Source: Erythrobacter sp. SDW2
GTDB taxonomy: Bacteria > Pseudomonadota > Alphaproteobacteria > Sphingomonadales > Sphingomonadaceae
Assembly (NCBI RefSeq): GCF_021431965.1
Contig: NZ_CP090370.1
Span: forward strand, 1,116,001 to 1,180,000
DNA length: 64,000 bases
Direction: 5' to 3'
The notes under the pieces were generated by a model that was not told the origin of the DNA, did no database searches, and saw only the letters and a program-made list of their open reading frames with translations. Positions 36,404 to 45,241 of this stretch are shown piece by piece. The first letter of the stretch is position 1. Each line of letters opens with the position of its first letter. Both the position numbers and the translations under genes were made by a program.

Positions 36404-36928
36404 GTGCGGCTGCTCGGCGCGATCCTCGCCGGCGGGCAGTCGCGGCGGTTCGGCAGCGACAAGGCGCTGGCGCTGGTGGATGGCGAGCGGTTGATCGACC
36501 GGGTGGCGACGGCGCTGGCTGAGCAATGCGAAGCAGTCGTCGTCTGCGGTCGCGAGGAAGCAGACTTTGCTTGTCTTGACGACATGCCGGAGCAGGGACT
36601 TGGTCCGCTCGGCGGCCTGAACGCGGCGCTGCACCACGCCCTTACGGCCGGTTACGACGCGGTGCTCAGCAGCGGTTGCGATGTCCCCAACCTCCCTGCG
36701 GACCTGGCGCAGCAATTGGCCGGAGACGGCGCAGCCCATGCTTCCGAGCAGCCCGTCGTCGGGCTCTGGCCGGTCGCGCTGGCCCCGCAGTGCAACGCGT
36801 TCCTGCAATCGGGCGGACGCTCGCTCTACGGCTTCGGCGAGCATGTCGGGGCGCGGCTGGTGGCGGTCAGCCCGCCCTTGCGCAACGTCAATGCACCTGA
36901 GGATCTCGGTCTGCCGGAGATTCAGTAG
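36404..36928 (+). CDS. mobA: Molybdenum cofactor guanylyltransferase
   Basis: 174 aa from a GTG at 36404. The nucleotidyltransferase signature LAGGQSRRFGSDKALALVDG is intact near the N-terminus (residues 8-27), followed by GLGPLGGLNAALHHAL and the metal-binding-type SSGCDVPNLP. It attaches GMP to molybdopterin for bis-MGD enzymes. The length is slightly short for MobA (about 190 aa). No other molybdenum cofactor genes are in the window. It starts 4 nt after the acyl-CoA dehydrogenase, so it may share that transcript. Confidence 0.85.
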   Translation: MRLLGAILAGGQSRRFGSDKALALVDGERLIDRVATALAEQCEAVVVCGREEADFACLDDMPEQGLGPLGGLNAALHHALTAGYDAVLSSGCDVPNLPADLAQQLAGDGAAHASEQPVVGLWPVALAPQCNAFLQSGGRSLYGFGEHVGARLVAVSPPLRNVNAPEDLGLPEIQ

Positions 36929-37000
36929 CAATCGAAAACTTGGGGGCGACAAACCCCGCCGCGCCCTGCTATCCCGCGACTCAAACGAGAGGAGAGACCC

Positions 37001-38425
37001 ATGGCAAAAGACTATACCAATCTGATCGATGGCGAATTGATCACCAACGGGCAGTGGATGGACGTCGTCAATCCCGCCAACGAGGAAGTGATCGGCCGCG
37101 TCCCGGCTTGCGGCAAGGACGAGCTCGATCGCGCCGTTGCAGCCGCCCGCCGCGCCTTCAAGACCTGGTCCAAGACCAGCCCGGAAGAGCGCCAGAAGGT
37201 CGCCCAGGGCATCGCCGCCGCGATCAAGGACAATGCCGACGAGCTGTTTCGCCTGCTCACCGCCGAACAGGGCAAGCCGCATGCGCAGGCCCAGGGCGAG
37301 ATCTACGGCGCGGCCGGGCTCGCCGCGGCGCAGTCCACTCTCCGTCTGGAAGAGGTCATCAACCAGGACGATGACGAGCGCCTCAGCCGCACCCGCCGCG
37401 TGCCGGTGGGCGTGGTCGGCGGGATCGTGCCGTGGAACTTCCCGGTCATGATGGCGATCCAGAAGATCGTCCCGGCGCTGATCTCGGGCTGCACCATCGT
37501 GCTCAAGCCGTCCCCCTTCACCCCGCTGACGACGCTGCGGATCGCCGAACTGATCAAGGGCGTTGTGCCTGCCGGCACTGTCAACATCATCACCGGCGAG
37601 GACAGTCTCGGCCCGCTGATCACCCAGCACCCCGATATCGACAAGATCACCTTCACCGGCTCGACCGCTACGGGCAAGAAGATCATGGAAGGCGCCAGTG
37701 CCGACCTGAAGCGCATCACCCTCGAACTCGGCGGCAACGACGCCTCGATCGTGCTGCCCGATGCCGATGTGCAGAAGGTCGCCGAACAGCTGTTCTGGTC
37801 CAGCTTCACCAATGCCGGGCAGATCTGCGTCGCGGCGAAGCGCATCTATATCCACGAGGATATCTATGACGAGCTGAGCGCAGCGATTGCCGAATATGCC
37901 AAGACCGTGAAGGTCGGCGACGGTTCCGAACAGGGCACCGGCGTAGGGCCGATCCAGAACAAGAAGCAGTACGACCGCGTGCTGGAGTTGATCCAGGATG
38001 CCAAGGACAACGGCTACAAGTTCCTGGTCGGCGGTGAAGTCGATCCCTCGGGCTCGGGCTATTACGTGCCGATCACCATTCTCGACAATCCGCCGGAAGA
38101 CGCGCGGATCGTGGCCGAGGAGCAGTTCGGTCCGGTCATGCCGCTGATGAAGTTCTCGACCGAGGAAGAGGTCATCGCCCGCGCCAACAATTCCGAATAC
38201 GGCCTCGCCGGCGCGGTCTGGACCGGCAACCCGGACAAGGGCGTCGAGATCGCCGAGCAGCTCGAAACCGGCACGGTCTGGGTCAACGAGTATCTCCACC
38301 TCTCGCCCTTCGCGCCGTTTGGCGGGCACAAGCAGTCGGGCTTCGGGGCCGAGTACGGAATCGACGGTCTGAAGGAATTTACATATCCGCAGGTGATAAC
38401 CGTCAAAAAGAACGCTATGGCATAA
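37001..38425 (+). CDS. NAD(P)-dependent aldehyde dehydrogenase (succinate-semialdehyde-type)
   Basis: 474 aa, with ribosome-binding site GAGAGGAGAG before the ATG. All ALDH hallmarks are present: VVGGIVPWNFPVMMAIQK, FTGSTATGKKIM, the catalytic glutamate in LELGGNDASIV (E242) and the catalytic cysteine in NAGQICVAAKR (C276), then EEQFGPVMPLMKFSTEEE and GHKQSGFGAEYGIDGLKEFT at the end. It oxidises an aldehyde to the acid with NAD(P)+ in the cytoplasm; sequence style is near the succinate-semialdehyde/betaine aldehyde group, but the substrate cannot be fixed. The gene stands alone, bounded by a terminator downstream. Confidence 0.92.
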   Translation: MAKDYTNLIDGELITNGQWMDVVNPANEEVIGRVPACGKDELDRAVAAARRAFKTWSKTSPEERQKVAQGIAAAIKDNADELFRLLTAEQGKPHAQAQGEIYGAAGLAAAQSTLRLEEVINQDDDERLSRTRRVPVGVVGGIVPWNFPVMMAIQKIVPALISGCTIVLKPSPFTPLTTLRIAELIKGVVPAGTVNIITGEDSLGPLITQHPDIDKITFTGSTATGKKIMEGASADLKRITLELGGNDASIVLPDADVQKVAEQLFWSSFTNAGQICVAAKRIYIHEDIYDELSAAIAEYAKTVKVGDGSEQGTGVGPIQNKKQYDRVLELIQDAKDNGYKFLVGGEVDPSGSGYYVPITILDNPPEDARIVAEEQFGPVMPLMKFSTEEEVIARANNSEYGLAGAVWTGNPDKGVEIAEQLETGTVWVNEYLHLSPFAPFGGHKQSGFGAEYGIDGLKEFTYPQVITVKKNAMA

Positions 38426-38450
38426 GTCCTCAAGGGTCGTTGAGGTCAGC

Positions 38451-38486
38451 AGGGGCGGGGGTGCGAACCTCCGCCCCTTTGCTTTG
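38451..38486 (+). terminator. Rho-independent terminator
   Basis: An 11-bp GC-rich stem with one G-T pair (AGGGGCGGGGG and CCTCCGCCCCT) encloses a TGCGAA loop and is followed by TTGCTTTG. It sits between two convergent genes and may also serve the opposite strand, where the trailing sequence is less T-rich. Confidence 0.8.
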
Positions 38487-38491
38487 GGCCG

Positions 38492-39502
38492 TCAGGCTTG
38501 CACCACTTGCTGCTCGATCGCACCGAAGATCGAGTGGCCGTGATCGTCATCCATCCAGATACGGACAGAGTCGCCGGGGGCCATGAAGCGGGTCTTGGGC
38601 TCGCCGCTGGCGATGGTCTCGATCATGCGGATTTCGGCGATGCAGCTGTAGCCCAGTCCGCCTTCGCTGCACGGCTTGCCCGGCCCGCCGTCGGGGTCGC
38701 GGTTGGAGACGGTGCCCGAACCGATGATCGAACCCGCGCCGAGATTGCGGGTCTTGGCCACATGGGCGACAAGATCGGCCAGGCTGAAAGTGGCATCGAC
38801 CCCGGCATTGGCGCGCCCGAAGGGCTGGCCGTTGTAATCGACCTTGAGCGGCAGGTGGATGACATTGCCCTGCCAGGCGTCGCCCAGCTCGTCCGGCGTC
38901 ACGCAGACGGGCGAGAAGGCGGTGGCAGGCTTGGACTGGAAGAAGCCGAACCCCTTGGCCAGCTCGCCCGGGATCAGCCCGCGCAGGGACACATCGTTGA
39001 CCAGCATCAGCAGCTTGATGTGCTCAGCCGCCTGCTCCGGCGTCGTGCCCATCGGCACATCGTCGGTGATGCAGGCGATCTCGCCCTCCATGTCGCAGCC
39101 CCAGGCGGTGTCCTTCAGCGGAATGGGGCTGCGCGGCGGCAGGAAGTCGTCGCTGCCGCCCTGGTACATCAGCGGGTCGTGATAGAAGCTCTCCGGCACC
39201 TCGGCCCCGCGTGCCTTGCGCACCAGTTCGACGTGATTGATGTAGGCGCTGCCATCGGCCCACTGATAGGCGCGGGGGAGCGGCGCATGCGCCTCGCGCT
39301 CGTGGAAGCGCTCGCACGGCACGACCTGATGCTCGACATCGGTGTAGAGCGCTTGCAGCTGCGGCGCGATATGCTCCCAATCGTCCAGTGCGGCCTGCAA
39401 TGTCGGAGCGATATGCGCGGCCGAGGAGTAGCGGGTGATGTCCTTCGAGACGACCACCAGCTGACCGTCGCGGGTGCCATCGTTCAGTGTGGCAAGCTTC
39501 AT
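38492..39502 (-). CDS. Fumarylacetoacetate hydrolase family protein
   Basis: 336 aa. The C-terminal FAH domain is evident: DMEGEIACITDDVP (metal-binding acidic residues), LLMLVNDVSLRGLIPGE, GFGFFQSKPATAFSPVCV and GAGSIIGSGTVSNRDPDGG. It cleaves fumarylacetoacetate to fumarate and acetoacetate, the last step of tyrosine/homogentisate breakdown, if paired with the isomerase gene immediately upstream on the same strand. Its start overlaps the isomerase stop by 4 nt. The upstream partners (4-hydroxyphenylpyruvate dioxygenase and homogentisate dioxygenase) are not in the window. Confidence 0.88.
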   Translation of the reverse strand: MKLATLNDGTRDGQLVVVSKDITRYSSAAHIAPTLQAALDDWEHIAPQLQALYTDVEHQVVPCERFHEREAHAPLPRAYQWADGSAYINHVELVRKARGAEVPESFYHDPLMYQGGSDDFLPPRSPIPLKDTAWGCDMEGEIACITDDVPMGTTPEQAAEHIKLLMLVNDVSLRGLIPGELAKGFGFFQSKPATAFSPVCVTPDELGDAWQGNVIHLPLKVDYNGQPFGRANAGVDATFSLADLVAHVAKTRNLGAGSIIGSGTVSNRDPDGGPGKPCSEGGLGYSCIAEIRMIETIASGEPKTRFMAPGDSVRIWMDDDHGHSIFGAIEQQVVQA

Positions 39503-40146
39503 CCTTTGTACTCCGGGCTGTCAATCTGGTTGTCGGGATAGGCGCGCTGGAACGCCGGCAGCGCCAGGCAGGCGGCCTCGATCCGGGCGATATGCGGCTT
39601 GTCGTCGAAGCCATAGGCGAACTTGCGGGCGTTATAGACCTGCGGCAGCAGCACGATCTCGAACAGGCCGGGCCTGTCGAACAGGAAGTCGCCCGTCCCG
39701 ATCTCGGCCAGTCGCCGCTCCAGCGGGTCGAGCGTGCGAGCCAGCCAGTGGCGGTACCACACGTCGATCTCGTCCTGCGAATGGCCCAGCGGATCGGCGA
39801 GGTACTTGAGCACCGGCAGGTTGTTGACCGCATGGATCTCGGTCGCGACAGCATAGGTCAGCTCGCGGCAGGTGTAGCGATCCTCGATATCGCGCGGCAG
39901 CAGTGCTGGCTCGGGATAGGCCTCGTCGAGCCATTCGAGCAGTGCCATCGACTGCGCCCGGTCGCGGCCGCCCGCCTCCAGCATCGGCACGCTGCCATAG
40001 GGATTGCGCGCGGTGAAGCCCGCGTCCTTCTGTTCCGAGGTGCGCAAGTCGACCGGGATCACCTCGTAGTTTAGCCCCTTGAGATTCAGCGCGATTCTAA
40101 GGCGATAGCTGGTGGAGCTGCGGAAGTAGGCGAAGAGGCGGATCAT
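39499..40146 (-). CDS. maiA: Maleylacetoacetate isomerase (zeta-class GST)
   Basis: 215 aa. It begins with the zeta-GST active-site region: LFAYFRSSTSYRLRIALNLK, where SSTSYR corresponds to the SSCS-type motif (S-S-x-S-x-R) that positions glutathione. NPYGSVPMLEAGG is the usual cis-proline glutathione-site loop. The C-terminal domain carries DIEDRYTCRELTYAVATEIH. It isomerises maleylacetoacetate to fumarylacetoacetate, feeding the hydrolase directly downstream; the genes overlap (ATGA), so they are co-translated. Confidence 0.9.
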   Translation of the reverse strand: MIRLFAYFRSSTSYRLRIALNLKGLNYEVIPVDLRTSEQKDAGFTARNPYGSVPMLEAGGRDRAQSMALLEWLDEAYPEPALLPRDIEDRYTCRELTYAVATEIHAVNNLPVLKYLADPLGHSQDEIDVWYRHWLARTLDPLERRLAEIGTGDFLFDRPGLFEIVLLPQVYNARKFAYGFDDKPHIARIEAACLALPAFQRAYPDNQIDSPEYKG

Positions 40147-40162
40147 TGCCCGGGTCGCCCCA

Positions 40163-40180
40163 TGTCACACTTGTCACACT
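40163..40180. repeat. Tandem 9-bp repeat upstream of maiA
   Basis: TGTCACACT occurs twice head to tail, ending 17 bases upstream of the maiA start. It could be an operator for a regulator that binds direct repeats, but no consensus I know matches. The rest of the 159-bp gap to glutaryl-CoA dehydrogenase holds nothing recognisable. Confidence 0.4.
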
Positions 40181-40305
40181 GTCCTGGAGCAAAAATGCGG
40201 GGCACTGAAATGCCATCGTTCGGCCGCACGAAGAAGCACAAAATCATCATGCCGCCGTCATGCCACAATGACGCCCTGTAGGACACCCGGCTCGCCATCG
40301 ATCGG

Positions 40306-41502
40306 TCAGAATGCCGCAATCCCCGTTACTGCCCGGCCCAAGATTAGCGCATGGACGTCGTGCGTGCCTTCGTAGGTGTTGACCGTCTCGAGGTTCACCA
40401 TGTGGCGGATGACCTGATACTCCTCGCTGATGCCGTTGCCGCCGTGCATGTCACGGGCGTGGCGGGCGATCTCGAGCGCCTTGCCGACATTGTTGCGCTT
40501 GACGATGCTGATCATCTCCGGCGCGAAGGTGCCTTCGTCCATCAGGCGGCCGACCCGCAAGCTGCTTTGCAGGCCCAGCGCGATCTCGCTCATCATATTG
40601 GCGAGCTTGAGCTGGTAGAGCTGCTTCGATGCCAGCGGCACACCGAACTGGTGCCGGTCGAGCCCGTATTGCCGTGCGGCGTGCATACAGAACTCCGCCG
40701 CGCCCATCGCGCCCCAGCTGATGCCGTAACGGGCGCGGTTGAGGCAGGAGAAGGGACCCTTCAGCCCCTGCACATCGGGCAGCAGAGCGTCGGCCCCGAC
40801 TTTCACCTCGTCCATCACGATCATGCCGGTGGTGCTGGCCCGCAGCGAAATCTTGCCTTCGATCTTGGGCGCGCTGAGGCCCGGCATGCCCTTTTCCAGC
40901 ACGAAGCCGCGAATGCCGCCGCCATGGGCCTCGCTCTTGGCCCAGACCACGAAGACATCGGCGAAGGGGGCGTTGGAAATCCAGGTCTTGGAGCCGGAGA
41001 TGACGTAGCCGTCGCCATCCTTCTTGGCGACGGTCTTCATCCCCGCCGGATCGCTGCCGGCGTCGGGCTCGGTCAGGCCGAAGCAGCCGATCAACTGGCC
41101 CGAAGCGAGGCCGGGCAGGTACTTGCGCTTCTGCTCCTCAGAACCGAAGGCATGGATCGGGTACATCACGAGGCTGGACTGGACCGAGGCCATCGAGCGA
41201 TAGCCCGAGTCGACCCGTTCGATCTCGCGCGCGATCAGGCCGTAGGCGACATAGCCCGCACCCGCGCCGCCGTATTCCTCCGGCACCGTCGCGCCCAGCA
41301 GCCCGGCCTGGCCCATCAGGGGGAACAGCTCGGGCGCATCGATCTCCTCGGCAAAGGCCTTGATGACGCGCGGTTGCAGTTCGGATTGCGCGAAGCCGTG
41401 CGCGGCATCGCGGATCATCCGCTCTTCTTCGGTCAGTTGTTCGTCGAGCCGGAACGGATCGTCCCAGGCGAAGGGGGTCATGCCCGAATTGGCACCTGCC
41501 AT
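40306..41502 (-). CDS. gcdH: Glutaryl-CoA dehydrogenase
   Basis: 398 aa. The acyl-CoA dehydrogenase fold with glutaryl-CoA-specific ending: [20 protein letters not shown], where the glutamate (about E378) is the catalytic base. Other family blocks are [40 protein letters not shown], and [20 protein letters not shown]. It oxidises and decarboxylates glutaryl-CoA to crotonyl-CoA in lysine and tryptophan breakdown, passing electrons to ETF. It is not adjacent to other lysine genes here, and lies behind the response regulator on the same strand. Confidence 0.92.
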   Translation of the reverse strand: MAGANSGMTPFAWDDPFRLDEQLTEEERMIRDAAHGFAQSELQPRVIKAFAEEIDAPELFPLMGQAGLLGATVPEEYGGAGAGYVAYGLIAREIERVDSGYRSMASVQSSLVMYPIHAFGSEEQKRKYLPGLASGQLIGCFGLTEPDAGSDPAGMKTVAKKDGDGYVISGSKTWISNAPFADVFVVWAKSEAHGGGIRGFVLEKGMPGLSAPKIEGKISLRASTTGMIVMDEVKVGADALLPDVQGLKGPFSCLNRARYGISWGAMGAAEFCMHAARQYGLDRHQFGVPLASKQLYQLKLANMMSEIALGLQSSLRVGRLMDEGTFAPEMISIVKRNNVGKALEIARHARDMHGGNGISEEYQVIRHMVNLETVNTYEGTHDVHALILGRAVTGIAAF

Positions 41503-41564
41503 GGTAACTCCTGCTTATGGCCTGCTTGGCCTTGCAGGTGCTTTGTCAGGACTGGCACGAGGCT

Positions 41565-41939
41565 TCAAGCCCGCTCTTGGCCGTGGGTCTCCAGCACCCT
41601 GTGAACTGTCGCCAGCAGCGCGCTCGGCGGACAGGGCTTTCCGACCATTACCGCGTCGGGGAAACGCTCCTGCACCTCCTCCGAAAAATAAAGGGCCGAA
41701 TGGAAGATCACCTTCACGTCCTCGGCCAGCAGTTTCTCTGCCAGGGGGTAAACTTCTTCGCGGCCGAGGTTGATATCGAGGATGGCGAGGTCCGGCTTGC
41801 GCCGCTGACAGGATAACATGGCGGAGGAAACATCCGGCAGCGGCCCTTCGACCTCGCAGCCGGCTTCCTCGACCGTAAGGCACAGGTCGTAACCGATGAT
41901 GGGCTCATCCTCGGCAATCATGACAAACGGTTGATCCAC
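41565..41939 (-). CDS. Single-domain response regulator
   Basis: About 124 aa from a GTG at 41939, placed 5 nt after GGAGAGG; a TTG at 41966 is a longer alternative without such a site. It is only a receiver domain: acidic pair in IAEDEPIIGYDL, phospho-acceptor Asp in LAILDINLG, the conserved Ser/Thr in VIFHSA, and Lys in VGKPCPP. No output domain follows. No histidine kinase is adjacent, so its partner is unknown. Orphan receivers of this kind often serve as shuttle or sink proteins in alphaproteobacterial phosphorelays (general stress, chemotaxis), which is inference. Confidence 0.85.
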   Translation of the reverse strand: MDQPFVMIAEDEPIIGYDLCLTVEEAGCEVEGPLPDVSSAMLSCQRRKPDLAILDINLGREEVYPLAEKLLAEDVKVIFHSALYFSEEVQERFPDAVMVGKPCPPSALLATVHRVLETHGQERA

Positions 41940-42008
41940 TGCATCCTCTCCCAAGGAATTCCCCAACGGAACAAACGGAAGAGGGCAGGATTGGTTCCCG
42001 CCTGGGGA

Positions 42009-42524
42009 TCAGCCTTCGAGCTTGCCGAACCGGGCCTCGTATCCGGCAGTATCGCCGCTGGCGAGCAGCTTCGCCTGTGCCACCCAGTCGTCACGCCGGA
42101 TACGGCCCTGGAAGCGACCGAGCTCGGCATCGATCCGGTCGATGTCGGCATCGCTCCAGTCGGCAATCTGCTGGAAGCTGGTGACGCCCAGCCCGCGCAG
42201 CATTTCGACCAGCTTGGGGCCGACGCCCTTGATCCGCGTCAGGTCGTCACCGCTGATTGCCTCGACCGCCGCAGCCTGGGCGGCAGCGACCGCGGTTCCG
42301 GCCCCTGCGACCCCCATAGGCGCGATGGGCATGACGGGCGCAGCAGCAACCGGTGGCGCGTCGATCAGGGCCTGGTTGCGCGCGGCAGGCTTGCCTTCAG
42401 TGTCATCGCTTTCGCGCAGGACGGTGGTCCGCCGGCTGCCCTTGAACAGGAACCAGGCGACGGCAAGACCGATCAGCAGGGCAACGAGGAACAGCGGCCA
42501 GTTGGCTTCGACCAGCTCGATCAT
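42009..42524 (-). CDS. Membrane-anchored helix-hairpin-helix protein
   Basis: 171 aa. One N-terminal helix (NWPLFLVALLIGLAVAWFLF) is followed by an Ala/Pro-rich linker and a C-terminal HhH domain: DDLTRIKGVGPKLVEMLRGL, then GVTSFQQIADWSDADIDRID and RDDWVAQAKLLASG. This domain occurs in several alphaproteobacterial proteins annotated as 'predicted flap endonuclease-1-like', but no nuclease residues are present here. It starts inside the preceding 47-aa gene (ATGA). HhH domains usually bind DNA or mediate protein contacts; the membrane tether makes a nucleoid- or envelope-linked role possible. Confidence 0.75.
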   Translation of the reverse strand: MIELVEANWPLFLVALLIGLAVAWFLFKGSRRTTVLRESDDTEGKPAARNQALIDAPPVAAAPVMPIAPMGVAGAGTAVAAAQAAAVEAISGDDLTRIKGVGPKLVEMLRGLGVTSFQQIADWSDADIDRIDAELGRFQGRIRRDDWVAQAKLLASGDTAGYEARFGKLEG

Positions 42525-42664
42525 TTGGCGGAGTCTCCCAGAGGTTCAGGCGCAGGTTCGGCAGGGGCGGCAGGGTCTCGTCCCCACAGCAGCCAGCCGA
42601 TACCTAGGCCCACTGCATAGGTGAATAACATCAGCAAGACGAGTTCGAACCAGATCGGTATCAT
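42521..42664 (-). CDS. 47-aa single-helix membrane peptide
   Basis: Start ATG at 42664, overlapping the HhH gene by 4 nt. Sequence: an N-terminal helix (WFELVLLMLFTYAVGLGIGW) and a short Pro/Ala-rich tail ending LGDSAK. It lies 10 nt behind the OmpA-like gene, so OmpA-like, this peptide and the HhH protein form a three-gene unit. No family is recognised. Its arrangement of helix plus Pro-rich tail resembles a shortened version of the N-terminus of the next protein. Confidence 0.6.
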   Translation of the reverse strand: MIPIWFELVLLMLFTYAVGLGIGWLLWGRDPAAPAEPAPEPLGDSAK

Positions 42665-42674
42665 CGGCAATCCA

Positions 42675-43403
42675 TTACCTGGGACCCGGCGTATCGATGG
42701 GGCTTGGCTTGACCTGTAGGCGAGCCACGACCTTGAATTCGATCCTGCGATTGGCGGGATCGGACGGATCAAGGCCAGCCACAGGGACGGATGAACCGAG
42801 ACCCTTGGTTTGCAGGCTGGCTTCGGGAATGCCGCGCGCGACGAGGGCGCGCTTCACCATGTCCGCGCGTTCCAGAGAGAGGACCTTGTTGGCCGGTTCA
42901 TCGCCGGAGCCATCGGTATGCCCGGTAATCGCGATCCTCGCCCCGAAGCACGGGCGCAATGCGGCAGCGACCTCGTCGAGCAAGTCGGTGCCGCCGGCAG
43001 CAAGTTCCGCGCTCGATTCTTCGAAGCGGATGGTGCGGGCACCGAGGATAGCGGCGACATCGTCCTGGCATTGCAGCGCCTCGAGCGGGACTTCGCCCGC
43101 ATCGGCCAGCATGGTGCCATCGGTCCAGTGGACTCCGCCCACGCCGGGTATGGCGGCGACTGCCCCGGCCACTTGGGCGCGGATCTTTTCCGGCACATCA
43201 CCGCGCGGGGTCAGCATGGCATGGCGGCTGGGCGAGCCGCCTTCGGATGTAAAGCGGGCGGTGACCGGGCGGCCGTCGATCGCCGCCTTTGCTTCGGCCG
43301 AAAGCCGCTCTGACAGCTCCTGCGCACTCATCCCCGCACCTACTAGGGCGAGAGCGACGGTGAGCAAGGCACCGGCAAGGATGGCGATGGCAGGGCGGAA
43401 CAT
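42675..43403 (-). CDS. OmpA-like envelope protein
   Basis: 242 aa. An N-terminal signal anchor (RPAIAILAGALLTVALALVG), a BON-like or linker domain (about 30-110), and a C-terminal OmpA domain: TIRFEESSAELAAGGTDLLD, ARIAITGHTDGSGDEPANKV, SLERADMVKRALVARGIPEA, NRRIEFKVVA. The OmpA domain binds peptidoglycan diaminopimelate (the GHTD and NRRIEF residues are in place). The first helix lacks a clear signal-peptidase site, so it may be inner-membrane anchored, like MotB-type proteins. Genes for two small membrane proteins follow, and a vWA lipoprotein gene precedes it. Confidence 0.85.
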   Translation of the reverse strand: MFRPAIAILAGALLTVALALVGAGMSAQELSERLSAEAKAAIDGRPVTARFTSEGGSPSRHAMLTPRGDVPEKIRAQVAGAVAAIPGVGGVHWTDGTMLADAGEVPLEALQCQDDVAAILGARTIRFEESSAELAAGGTDLLDEVAAALRPCFGARIAITGHTDGSGDEPANKVLSLERADMVKRALVARGIPEASLQTKGLGSSVPVAGLDPSDPANRRIEFKVVARLQVKPSPIDTPGPR

Positions 43404-43447
43404 GACTCCGCCCCTCTAGCCAAGTTGGTGCGGATTAGGAAAGGGGG

Positions 43448-45157
43448 CTACTGGCCGCCCTGTCCCTCGTCACCACCCATCGTCCTCAGATCGGTCATGC
43501 CGCCGGCAACACCAGCCAGCTTGACGAACTCCTGGCGATAGAAATCGTCCTGCTTGCCGGCGAGGCTGGCGAGCTGGTCATAGCTGAAGCCATTGAGCAG
43601 CGGATCGCCGCGCAGTTTCTGCCCGAACCCGGCGACCGCAGCGGCAAAGGCGAAGTCACCTTTGGGCGCCCCGGCAGCCTTGAGCTTGCTCGCGGGCAGG
43701 ACGAAATCGATCAGCTTCGACGTCTCGCCATCGGGCAGCTTGTAGCGCAGCTTGACGTAAGCCGCTTCATCGGCCTGGTCGAGCGCGCTGGCGGGCAGCT
43801 TGTCGCCATAGCGGCGATCGGGGATCCAACCCTTGCTACCGTTCAGCACGACCTCGTAGATTGCGGTGACCTGGTGCCCGGCACCGATATCGCCGGCATC
43901 GACCGCGTCATTGTCGAAATCCTCGTTGCGCAGAGCGCGGTTCTCGTAGCCGATCAGGCGGTACTGGCTGACCACGGCGGGATTGAATTCGACCTGGATC
44001 TTCACGTCCTTGGCGATGGTGAAGATGGTCGAGCCCATTTCCTCGCCCAGCACCTTCTTCGCTTCGATGGCGCTGTCGATATAGGCGTAGTTGCCGTTCC
44101 CCTTGTTGGCGAGCTGCTCCATCAGCGCTTCGTTGTAATTGCCCTGGCCGAAGCCGAGCGTGGTCAGCGTAACGCCGCTCTCGCGCTTCTTCTCGATCAT
44201 TTCGATCAACGCATCGGTGTTCGACAGGCCGACATTGAAGTCGCCGTCGGTGGCGAGGATCACGCGGTTGACCCCGCCCTTGATGAAATTGGCCTCGGCC
44301 ACGCGGTAGGCGAGCTCGATCCCGGCCCCGCCCGCAGTCGAACCGCCGGCTTCGAGATCGTTGATCGCGTTGCGGATTTCGGCCGGGTTGCTGGTCGCGT
44401 CGAGGACGAGGCCTGCCGCGCCGGCGTAGACCACGATAGAGACCTTGTCCTTCTTCGTCAGCTGGTTGGCGAGGCCGATCAGTGCGGTCTTGACCAGCGG
44501 CAGCTTGTCGGCGGCGAACATCGAGCCCGAGACATCGATCAGGAACACCAGATTGGCCGGCGGTCGGCTGTCTTCGGGCAATGTGTATCCGGCCAGGCCG
44601 ATACGGACGAGCCGGGTCTCGGCGTTCCACGGGCTCTGCGCGGCGTCGAAGCTGACGCTGAAGGGCTGCGCCTCGTCCGCCGGACGGGTGTAGTCATAGC
44701 GGAAGTAGTTGATGAACTCCTCCGTCCGCACCGCATCCTTGGGCGGCATCTGGCCCTGGGTCAGGAACCGCCGGGCGTTGGCATAGGCCCCGGTGTCGAC
44801 ATCGACCGAGAACGTCGAAAGCGGCTCGGCTGCGGCAATCTTGACCGGCGAGACTTCCTTGCCGTCGTAGCGCTCGGTGCCGGGATCGGTCGGGACGATC
44901 ACCGGCGGAACATAGCGGTAGTCGGACTTGGCCTGTGCCTGCGAGGCATCGACGACCGATACCGGGGAAGCCCACTCCTGCACTGCGCCTGCCATACGCG
45001 ATCCCGTTACGACGATGCCAGAGGGCGGAGGTGGCGGAGCCATCACCACGGGCGGCGGGGAAGGGGCGATGACGAGATCTTCGGAGGCGGGAGAGCTCTG
45101 GCACCCGGCGACCGCCACGGCGAGCACACTTACGACAGCAAATCCGGCAACACGCAT
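43448..45157 (-). CDS. vWA-domain lipoprotein (YfbK-like)
   Basis: 569 aa from the ATG at 45157, with GGAGGG eight bases upstream. A lipoprotein signal peptide ends at VAVAGC, making C19 the lipidation site. The N-terminal vWF_A domain preface is present (STFSVDVDTGAYANARRFLT), then the vWA domain with an intact MIDAS motif D-V-S-G-S in FLIDVSGSMFAADKL (about residue 206) and ILATDGDFNVGLSNTD. The C-terminal part (YEVVLNGSKGWIPDRRYGD onward) matches the DUF3520 end of YfbK proteins. Function is not established; a metal-dependent protein-binding role at the envelope is likely. Confidence 0.88.
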   Translation of the reverse strand: MRVAGFAVVSVLAVAVAGCQSSPASEDLVIAPSPPPVVMAPPPPPSGIVVTGSRMAGAVQEWASPVSVVDASQAQAKSDYRYVPPVIVPTDPGTERYDGKEVSPVKIAAAEPLSTFSVDVDTGAYANARRFLTQGQMPPKDAVRTEEFINYFRYDYTRPADEAQPFSVSFDAAQSPWNAETRLVRIGLAGYTLPEDSRPPANLVFLIDVSGSMFAADKLPLVKTALIGLANQLTKKDKVSIVVYAGAAGLVLDATSNPAEIRNAINDLEAGGSTAGGAGIELAYRVAEANFIKGGVNRVILATDGDFNVGLSNTDALIEMIEKKRESGVTLTTLGFGQGNYNEALMEQLANKGNGNYAYIDSAIEAKKVLGEEMGSTIFTIAKDVKIQVEFNPAVVSQYRLIGYENRALRNEDFDNDAVDAGDIGAGHQVTAIYEVVLNGSKGWIPDRRYGDKLPASALDQADEAAYVKLRYKLPDGETSKLIDFVLPASKLKAAGAPKGDFAFAAAVAGFGQKLRGDPLLNGFSYDQLASLAGKQDDFYRQEFVKLAGVAGGMTDLRTMGGDEGQGGQ

Positions 45158-45241
45158 GGCAGTCCCTCCAATCACTTCAACCCCTGCTCCAGCATCGACC
45201 AAACGCGTGAACACCTTCTGAATGTATGCGTCAGAGTGTCG

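Noticed and set aside
38492-40146. Full homogentisate pathway
   Set aside because: Only the isomerase and hydrolase steps are present; no dioxygenase gene is in the window.
41503-41564. Terminator between the response regulator and gcdH
   Set aside because: Only a 5-bp stem (CCTGC/GCAGG) with an 8-base loop and no T-run on the minus strand.
42009-42524. HhH protein as a flap endonuclease
   Set aside because: Only the helix-hairpin-helix part is similar; the acidic nuclease residues are not there and the protein is membrane-anchored.
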